Origin: Gemmatimonadota bacterium
GTDB lineage: Bacteria > Gemmatimonadota > Gemmatimonadetes > Gemmatimonadales > Gemmatimonadaceae
Direction: 5' to 3'
Assembly (NCBI GenBank): GCA_023249395.1
Contig: JAHFCS010000032.1
Location: 1-10,674 of the forward strand
DNA: 10,674 nt
Position 1 is the stretch's first letter, and each line of letters opens with the position of its first letter. This document shows positions 5,782-10,674 of this stretch, piece after piece. The notes below the pieces were generated by a model. It was not told where the DNA came from. It saw nothing but the letters and a program-made list of their open reading frames with translations, and did no database searches. The position numbers and the translations under genes were made by a program.

Positions 5782-7695
5782 TTAGCGGACGATCAGCTTC
5801 CTCGAGTACTCCATCTGCTTCTGCGGATAGCCGATCGTCAACCGGTACTCTCCCGGCTCCATAGCGATGAACTCGGCGTCGAACATCTCGCCGACGCCCA
5901 GCCGCTGGGCGGCGCGTCCTGACACGGTCATCGTTGGCGGAAGGTCGGCGCCGTCCTTCGCAACGGGACGCCAGGTCTGAACGGTCGTGTCGCGTCGTAT
6001 CGCGTAGACCAATCGGCCCGCCGGGCCGATGTTGATGAAGCGGAAGCGCTGCGGAACACGAGCGGCGATCTCGATCGGAACACCCGCGGTGTCGCCATTG
6101 ATCACTGTCCGCGCCTTGTCCCCTGCGCCATCCCAGCCGGCGACGAAGATGTGATCGGTCTTCGAATCGAATTTCTGCCCCGGCTCGAGGACGACTATTG
6201 CTCCGTACAACCCCGACGTGAGCTGCTCGACGTCGTCGAGGTGGGTGTGATAGATGAACGTCCCTGCGCGCGGAAGCGTGAGGTGCGCGGTGAACGAATC
6301 ATTTGCCGCGATCACTGGGGCAAGTCTCGTGGCAGATCCGCTCCATCCGGGGACGCCATCGGAGTAGCTCTCGAGCTCGATGCCGTGCCAGTGAACCGAT
6401 GTTGCCTCCTTGAGGCGATTGACGACGATGATGTCGGTGGGCTGGTTTCTTGTGAGGACGATCACCGAGCCGGGAAGCTCGACTGAATCCGGCGCAGGCG
6501 GCCTGTCGCCCGATTGCAGCACGTAGGCAAGGGCTCGCGGGGCACGATGCCTAGGGGCTCCTTCGTCAATGTAGAGGTGGAGCTTCCGAATATTGTTGCG
6601 AGTCGGCGCCCTCCATGCGAGCGATGGCTTCACGCTTATGCCGAGGACGAGTCCGGCCATGTGCTGGCGGACATCCATCTCATGTGAGCCGTGAGCAACG
6701 CGACCGACAAGCTGCCCGTCGCCGGGCACGACATGAAACGCCAGATGACAATGGAACAGCCAGTTGCCGGGTCGGTTGGGACTCCAGACCATCAACATGC
6801 TGTGCCCGGCGCTCAGATCCTCAGTCACGTCAAGGCGGCGTTTCTCGGGAGGATTCCAGGTAGTGGCGAGCTCGGTCCCGCGCGCGTCGAGTCGGAAATA
6901 AAATCCGTGGAGGTGCATCGGATGATTCCGGATCGACGCATTGATCACATGCCAGCGGAGCGTGTCACCGACGCCCGCCGAAATCCGCTCCGTGTATGGC
7001 CATGACTTGCCATTGATCGCCAGGGCGTTGTGATAGAGCGTCGTATCCTTCTTGTCGATGTCGCCCCAGATGTTGATGACGAAGATTCGATCAGGGGGCT
7101 GGACCTCGAGCGGGTCGACTACAATCGCGCCGGCACTCGCCTCGCGCTCACCATACTTGTTCCAGTCCCAGAGTCCGGGGGTAGCGAGGTACAGGTAGTT
7201 TCCGGGCGCGCCGGCAGCAAACTGGAAGGTGCGCGACTCGCCGGGAAGGATAGGAATGCTGTCGAGCGCCTTGGCGGGGCGCGTAACAAGACCGCGAATG
7301 TAGATCGTCGAATCGGTGAGAGTGTTCCGTATCGTCGCAACGATCGTTGTGCCGGTCTTCACTCGAATGAGTGGCCCAGGGATCTGCGGCGCCTTCCCCT
7401 CTTCAGCGAAAGCCGGGACGTCTGCGTACGGACCGTCGTCGGCTTCGGGGTACCATCGCGCCATGCCGACGACGAGATGGACTGTCAGCACTCCGTTGCT
7501 GAGCTGTCCCGCAGGAGTGCGATTGTCATTTGCCTGAACGATTGGAAGCGGATCGGCACTGCGATTTGTCGGAGGTGCAGCTCTCTCTACGGCGCGCGGG
7601 GCGATTGGCGCCATCGCCAGCGGTGCGAGCAGAATAGAGATTCGAATGGAGATTGCGCTCAGGAGGGCCTCGGTTGGATGAAACGAAGGCCCCAA
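5782..7695 (-). CDS. Exported four-cupredoxin multicopper oxidase
   Basis: A 637-residue protein. A signal-like segment (h-region about 19-32, ISILLAPLAMAPIA) suggests export. Four cupredoxin-like blocks follow. Block 1 (about 65-195) lacks copper ligands; IYIRGL stands where HWHG would be. Block 2 (about 200-340) carries HPMHLHG (258-264) and HCHLAFH (315-321), the type 1 and part of the trinuclear ligands. Block 3 (about 405-505) carries HWHG (435-438) and HTH (483-485), the rest of the trinuclear set. Block 4 (about 510-637) has none. All eight trinuclear histidines are present, so oxidation of a phenolic, metal or other reductant coupled to O2 reduction is likely; the substrate is unknown. 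The frame begins at a TTG (7693-7695) without a ribosome site, so the exact N-terminus is uncertain. It lies 69 bp downstream of the blaI-like gene, probably in one transcript. Confidence 0.88.
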   Translation of the reverse strand: MGPSFHPTEALLSAISIRISILLAPLAMAPIAPRAVERAAPPTNRSADPLPIVQANDNRTPAGQLSNGVLTVHLVVGMARWYPEADDGPYADVPAFAEEGKAPQIPGPLIRVKTGTTIVATIRNTLTDSTIYIRGLVTRPAKALDSIPILPGESRTFQFAAGAPGNYLYLATPGLWDWNKYGEREASAGAIVVDPLEVQPPDRIFVINIWGDIDKKDTTLYHNALAINGKSWPYTERISAGVGDTLRWHVINASIRNHPMHLHGFYFRLDARGTELATTWNPPEKRRLDVTEDLSAGHSMLMVWSPNRPGNWLFHCHLAFHVVPGDGQLVGRVAHGSHEMDVRQHMAGLVLGISVKPSLAWRAPTRNNIRKLHLYIDEGAPRHRAPRALAYVLQSGDRPPAPDSVELPGSVIVLTRNQPTDIIVVNRLKEATSVHWHGIELESYSDGVPGWSGSATRLAPVIAANDSFTAHLTLPRAGTFIYHTHLDDVEQLTSGLYGAIVVLEPGQKFDSKTDHIFVAGWDGAGDKARTVINGDTAGVPIEIAARVPQRFRFINIGPAGRLVYAIRRDTTVQTWRPVAKDGADLPPTMTVSGRAAQRLGVGEMFDAEFIAMEPGEYRLTIGYPQKQMEYSRKLIVR

Positions 7696-7717
7696 TGTGC
7701 GGCATCGGCGAGCATCA

Positions 7718-7737
7718 GGCCAGAGTCTCCTCTGGCC
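7718..7737 (-). other. GC-rich hairpin between repressor and oxidase genes
   Basis: In the minus-strand transcript, GGCCAGAG and CTCTGGCC form an 8-bp perfect stem closed by the loop GAGA, a GNRA-type tetraloop. No U-run follows, so this is not a standard terminator. It buries a GAGGAG Shine-Dalgarno-like sequence just upstream of the oxidase gene. It could tune translation or mark an RNA processing point; this is inferred from position only. Confidence 0.5.
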
Positions 7738-7764
7738 GGCGTCTCACCCGTGGATCGCACGAGC

Positions 7765-8175
7765 TCAGGCGCTCGCTGAGCGCCGAGCGCGGCGGATTGT
7801 TTTTCGGAGCCGTTCGACTTCGGCGTCGTCGAGATCCACGTCGGACATACGGAGAAGCGCCGTCACCGCCTGCTCTGGTGAGCCGGCGAAGTATGTGCGC
7901 ACGACGTGCGCGAGAACGTCGTCGCGCGCGCTCTCGGTGGGTTTGGCCGGATAATAGACGTAGCGCGGTCCGTCCTCCTTGTGGCGAATCAGTTTCTTCT
8001 CGCCAAGGATTCGAAGGACCGAGCGGACTGCTGAGTAGGTGGGCGGATCGGGGAGATCCGCCATGATCTCAGCCACGGTAGCACCATTGCTGCGGTGAAG
8101 GATGTCCATGACTTGCGTCTCTCGACGGGACAGAGCGAGTGGTGCGCGATTCTCTTTCATGAGTGTGGCGGTCAT
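7765..8175 (-). CDS. BlaI/MecI-family transcriptional repressor
   Basis: A 136-residue protein. Residues about 15-78 are the BlaI-type winged helix: LSRRETQVMDILHRSNGATV, AEIMADL, then the recognition-helix segment PTYSAVRSVLRILGEKKLIRH and the wing EDGPRYVYYPA. Residues 83-130 are the dimerisation region (VRTYFAGSPEQAVTALL). The family represses beta-lactamase, copper-homeostasis and stress genes as dimers on palindromic operators. There is no cysteine at all, so it is not a CopY-type metal sensor. No BlaR1/M56 protease gene is adjacent, and no clear Asn-Phe cleavage site as in staphylococcal BlaI/MecI is seen. It lies first in a probable operon with the multicopper oxidase, under a promoter overlapped by a palindrome. 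The ATG at 8175 is used; an in-frame ATG at 8160 is an alternative. Neither has a good ribosome site. Confidence 0.9.
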   Translation of the reverse strand: MTATLMKENRAPLALSRRETQVMDILHRSNGATVAEIMADLPDPPTYSAVRSVLRILGEKKLIRHKEDGPRYVYYPAKPTESARDDVLAHVVRTYFAGSPEQAVTALLRMSDVDLDDAEVERLRKTIRRARRSASA

Positions 8176-8240
8176 CGGGGAATCGGTTGAGACGGGCTCA
8201 AGGAATCAAATGTCCGGGACTCGTGCTGAAATATCAACTG

Positions 8241-8256
8241 TGTTGAATTTTCAACA
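8241..8256. promoter_or_regulatory. Palindromic operator candidate for the BlaI-type repressor
   Basis: TGTTGAATTTTCAACA is a perfect inverted repeat with 7-bp arms around TT. A further half-site TCAAC at 8234-8238 forms a second, overlapping inverted repeat with GTTGA at 8242-8246. The palindrome covers the predicted -10 box of the blaI promoter, so dimer binding would block transcription. Autoregulation is common in this family; this exact sequence is not one I recognise as a published operator. Confidence 0.6.
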
Positions 8257-8274
8257 GTACTCGGCATTTGTCAA
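8247..8274 (-). promoter_or_regulatory. Predicted promoter of the blaI-multicopper oxidase operon
   Basis: On the minus strand a perfect -35 hexamer TTGACA (8274-8269) is followed after 16 bp by GAAAAT (8252-8247), a 4/6 match to the -10 consensus. Transcription would start near 8240 and leave a leader of about 65 nt before the ATG at 8175. The local AT-richness against a GC-rich background supports a promoter here. Confidence 0.55.
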
Positions 8275-8309
8275 GGGCCGGTTTTCAGCGGCCTTTCCGT
8301 TAGCTCGGT

Positions 8310-8327
8310 CCTATCCTATATGATAGG
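8310..8327 (+). promoter_or_regulatory. Palindrome with -10-like box upstream of the lipase gene
   Basis: CCTATCCTATATGATAGG has exact 6-bp arms (CCTATC and GATAGG) around CTATAT. It contains TATGAT (8319-8324), a 5/6 match to a -10 box, about 20 bp before the ATG at 8344. No good -35 lies 16-18 bp upstream. If it is the promoter, the gene starts at 8344 rather than 8320. Confidence 0.35.
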
Positions 8328-8343
8328 CCGTGCAATTGGCCCG

Positions 8344-9201
8344 ATGACGGACGAATCGACGTTTTCAGGAGCCGACGGATTGCAGCTCTGTTCGCGCTGC
8401 TGGCGGCCGCAGGGCAATCCGCGCGCACTGGTCGCGCTCGTCCACGGGATCAGTGAGTACTCGGGCCGGTATGGCTCACTCGTCGGTCCTCTGACCATAT
8501 CCGGATTCGCGGTTTGCAGCTTCGATCTCCGTGGCCACGGCAGATCACCCGGCCAGCCGGGACATATCAACAGCTGGTCGGAGTATCGCGAAGATCTGAA
8601 AAACTTCCTCGCGCATGCGCGGCGCCAGGTGCCGAATCTTCCGGTTCTTCTTTATGGCCACAGTCTCGGGGCGCTCATCGTCACCGAGTACGTTCTGTCC
8701 CACCCGGAGGGGCTGGTCGGCGTCATCGTGAGTGGCATTCCGCTGAAGCCCACAGGAGTGGGCAACCCTTTCCTCGTTGCGCTCGCGCGGATACTGACGC
8801 ACGTCCTGCCGAGGCTATCGGTGTCACTTGGTGTAGACGGCTCGAAGCTGAGCCGTGATCCGGCAATCGCGCGGGCGTACGAGGAGGACCCGTTGGTACA
8901 CCACACGGCGACGATGCGTTGGGGGACGGAGACACTGGCCGCGATCGAGCGTGTCAAGTCGCGCGCGCCTGAGATTCGCCTCCCGATCCTTATCGTCCAC
9001 GGTGGAAGCGATCGGGTGAATTCAGTCGACGGAAGCAAGGAGCTGTTCGCGAAGGTATCGAGCGCCGACAAGCAGCTCATCATCTATCCCGGGGGAGCCC
9101 ACGAGCCACACAACGATCTCGAGCGCGCGCAGGTAGCCCTGGATGTGCAGGAGTGGCTGATTCGACATCTGGGACAGGATCCGGGCGTTCGTGCGCGTTA
9201 A
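8344..9201 (+). CDS. Monoacylglycerol-lipase-like serine hydrolase
   Basis: A 285-residue alpha/beta hydrolase of the Hydrolase_4 (monoglyceride lipase/lysophospholipase, PldB-like) group. The opening ADGLQLCSRCW...G.PRALVALVHGISEYSGRY is typical, with HG in the oxyanion loop. FDLRGHGRSPGQPGHI is the conserved RGHGxSxGxxGHI motif. The nucleophile elbow GHSLG has Ser107, the acid is Asp223 in GGSDRVN and the base is His253 in GGAHEPHND. The family hydrolyses mono-acyl glycerols or lysophospholipids; the actual substrate is unknown. No signal peptide is seen, so cytoplasmic or peripheral action is expected. An in-frame ATG at 8320 would add eight residues but overlaps a palindrome and -10-like box. 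The gene is divergent from blaI and probably independent of the kinase gene, which follows after 84 bp. Confidence 0.88.
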   Translation: MTDESTFSGADGLQLCSRCWRPQGNPRALVALVHGISEYSGRYGSLVGPLTISGFAVCSFDLRGHGRSPGQPGHINSWSEYREDLKNFLAHARRQVPNLPVLLYGHSLGALIVTEYVLSHPEGLVGVIVSGIPLKPTGVGNPFLVALARILTHVLPRLSVSLGVDGSKLSRDPAIARAYEEDPLVHHTATMRWGTETLAAIERVKSRAPEIRLPILIVHGGSDRVNSVDGSKELFAKVSSADKQLIIYPGGAHEPHNDLERAQVALDVQEWLIRHLGQDPGVRAR

Positions 9202-9285
9202 GCTGCTTGCGACCGGCACTGTGCTCTGAAGCGAAGCTCACCTTCTCCAGCCGGAAAATCTCGTCTCGACCACAGCATAGCGGAC

Positions 9286-10134
9286 ATGACTGAGCTCGAG
9301 GAGCGAGTGCAGGAACGGATTCGCGATTGGCAGGTCAAGGTAATCCGGTCGCTCGAGACGGAAAGCTCCGTCGTCGTGCTGGGGACGCGCGATGATCAGC
9401 CGGTCGCACTGAAGGTGCTGCGTGACGCGAGCGACGAATGGCATTCCGGCCAGGTCCTCGAAGCGTTTGCCGGACGGGGAACCGTTCGCATCTACGAGCA
9501 TGCCGAAGGGGCCGTGCTCCTGGAACGACTGCAACCTGCGACGCAGCTAGCCGTCGTTGCGTTGAACGGCAGCGATGAAGAGGCGACAGAAATTCTGTCT
9601 GGAGTCATCGAGCGTATGTCGCCGGTGGGGACGCTCGACTCCGCGCCGACAGTAAGCGACTGGGGAATGGGATTCATCCGCTATCTCGCGGGCGACGACG
9701 CACAGATTCCAAAGACTCTCGTCGAACGCGGTGAGCGACTGTACTTCGATCTCGCCGCGACGCAGAAAAGCACGCGGCTGCTGCACGGCGATCTGCAGCA
9801 TTACAACGTTCTGTTCGATTCCAACCGCGGCTGGGTGGCTATCGATCCAAAGGGAGTCGTCGGCGAGATCGAATACGAGATCGGGGCGAGTCTCAGAAAT
9901 CCGGGCGAGAGTCCGGAGCTGTTCGCCTCTCCGGCAACGATCGAGCGTCGGATTCGGCAGTACGAAGCCGGTCTCCATCTCGACGCTTATCGAATGCTCT
10001 CCTGGGCATTCGCCGAAGCTGTGCTGTCGGCGATTTGGCTGGTAGAGGATGGATACGCGGTGGATTTCCGGAGCGTCCCCATCGTTCTCGCCCGCGCGAT
10101 CGAACCGATGCTCGGCGTCTCGCGCGGCAACTGA
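9286..10134 (+). CDS. StrB-like small-molecule kinase (aminoglycoside/hydroxyurea phosphotransferase family)
   Basis: A 282-residue protein with an APH-type kinase core. VALKVL (40-45, Lys43) gives the ATP-anchoring lysine. RLLHGDLQHYNVLF is the catalytic loop with Asp169 and Asn174. WVAIDPKGVVGEIEYEIGASLRNP (from 183) supplies the metal-binding Asp187 in the I-D-P-K-G form that marks the APH(6)/hydroxyurea kinase group (COG3570). Known members phosphorylate streptomycin or hydroxyurea, but many chromosomal homologues have no proven substrate, so resistance is a possibility only. The ATG at 9286 has no clear ribosome site. The 84-bp gap from the lipase shows no terminator, so read-through is possible. 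The 3' end lies 8 bp from the converging dioxygenase gene. Confidence 0.85.
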   Translation: MTELEERVQERIRDWQVKVIRSLETESSVVVLGTRDDQPVALKVLRDASDEWHSGQVLEAFAGRGTVRIYEHAEGAVLLERLQPATQLAVVALNGSDEEATEILSGVIERMSPVGTLDSAPTVSDWGMGFIRYLAGDDAQIPKTLVERGERLYFDLAATQKSTRLLHGDLQHYNVLFDSNRGWVAIDPKGVVGEIEYEIGASLRNPGESPELFASPATIERRIRQYEAGLHLDAYRMLSWAFAEAVLSAIWLVEDGYAVDFRSVPIVLARAIEPMLGVSRGN

Positions 10135-10142
10135 GCCCGGCG

Positions 10143-10674
10143 CTAGTCGATCGGCTTCAGGTTGGCGATGATCGCCTCGCGATCGGGCTCGAGAAACGGA
10201 GGCAGCGCCACTTTCTTGCCGAGGGTCGCTGGATCCTCATCGACTCCGAACCCCGGTCCGTCGGTCGCGATCTCGAACAGAATCCCGTTCGGCTCGCGGA
10301 AGTAGAGACTTCTGAAATAATACCGGTCGATCTCTCCGCTGTTGCGAACGCCCATCGAGTTGAGGCGGTCGTGCCACCGATGGTAGTCCGCCTCGGTCGG
10401 CGTGCGGAATGCAACGTGATGGACGCCGCCGGCTCCAAGCCGCGCAAATGGAAGATTCGGTTGCACGGCAACGTGAAGCTCCGCGTGCGGGCCTTCGCCG
10501 TGCATCGAGAACACGTGCACCTGGTGCGTCGGCCCATCGGTGCTCGTGTAGTCACGCGCGTGCTGCATGCCCATCACCTGCGTGAGGATGGGCTGGGTTC
10601 GCCCGAGATCCGGCACGCTCATCACGATTGGTCCAAGTCCTCGTATCTGATGCTCGGCGGGAACGGGACTCTGC
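10143..10674 (-). CDS. VOC-family ring-cleaving dioxygenase (MhqO-like), C-terminal part
   Basis: The frame is open to the window edge and ends at TAG 10145-10143, with 176 codons visible. The stretch [20 protein letters not shown] is the linker and first strand of the second half of a two-domain glyoxalase-fold protein of about 310 residues, so the GTG/ATG near 10620-10625 is not the true start. Metal-ligand candidates in this half are the His pair of [11 protein letters not shown] and the Glu of [13 protein letters not shown]. The closing block [23 protein letters not shown] matches the standard tail of MhqO/LinE-like hydroquinone or catechol extradiol dioxygenases. Such enzymes open hydroxylated aromatic rings with Fe(II) and often act in quinone detoxification. 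The substrate is unknown. The gene is convergent with the kinase gene, with an 8-bp gap. Confidence 0.88.
   Translation of the reverse strand, partial: QSPVPAEHQIRGLGPIVMSVPDLGRTQPILTQVMGMQHARDYTSTDGPTHQVHVFSMHGEGPHAELHVAVQPNLPFARLGAGGVHHVAFRTPTEADYHRWHDRLNSMGVRNSGEIDRYYFRSLYFREPNGILFEIATDGPGFGVDEDPATLGKKVALPPFLEPDREAIIANLKPID

Noticed and set aside
7030..7779. Open frame of 249 codons on the plus strand opposite the oxidase
   Set aside because: It is an antisense shadow. The copper-binding motifs on the minus strand show which strand codes, and this frame also runs across the oxidase/blaI gap without any family resemblance.
4403..8318. TATCCT hexamer upstream of three plus-strand genes (4403, 5219, 8313)
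   Set aside because: The distances to the starts vary (21, 61 and 31 bp) and no matching -35 is present at standard spacing, so a shared promoter element cannot be supported.
9202..9285. Search for a terminator or promoter between lipase and kinase
   Set aside because: No stem with a T-run and no convincing -35/-10 pair was seen.

Overview
This window looks like chromosomal DNA from a GC-rich, soil-type or environmental bacterium. The gene set fits Gemmatimonadota or a neighbouring phylum: a BlaI-family repressor without its receptor, a large multicopper oxidase, a calcium-type dodecin, a DinB-fold enzyme and genes packed on alternating strands. The phylum is an inference from gene content and base composition, not a proven assignment. 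There is no sign of phage, plasmid, insertion sequence, CRISPR array, tRNA or rRNA.

Layout from left to right. (1) The C-terminal end of a DUF72/YecE-like protein (+) meets an alpha/beta hydrolase (-) tail to tail. (2) A 175-bp divergent gap with a perfect 10-bp-arm inverted repeat leads to a calcium-type dodecin (+), whose end overlaps the end of the next gene. (3) A very large SF1A (UvrD-like) helicase (-) carries a DnaQ-type 3'-5' exonuclease domain inside it. It is divergent from a J-domain protein (+) with a winged-helix-like tail. (4) A 268-bp gap holds what looks like a frameshifted small membrane-protein gene (-). (5) A DinB-fold protein (+) has a strong ribosome binding site. (6) A two-gene unit on the minus strand has a BlaI/MecI-type repressor first and a secreted four-cupredoxin multicopper oxidase second. 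A -35/-10 promoter overlapped by a palindromic operator precedes it, and a GC-rich hairpin lies between the two genes. (7) A monoacylglycerol-lipase-like hydrolase (+) and a StrB-like small-molecule kinase (+) follow. (8) The window ends in the C-terminal part of a two-domain VOC (glyoxalase-fold) dioxygenase (-), cut by the window edge.

Most genes appear to be independent units. The only clear functional coupling is blaI to multicopper oxidase: the repressor probably controls its own promoter and hence the oxidase. No multi-gene novel system is evident. The most unusual items are single proteins and sites: the exonuclease embedded in the helicase 2B region, the inverted order of copper-binding motifs in the oxidase, the J-domain/winged-helix fusion, and the palindromes at 1001-1024 and 8241-8256.
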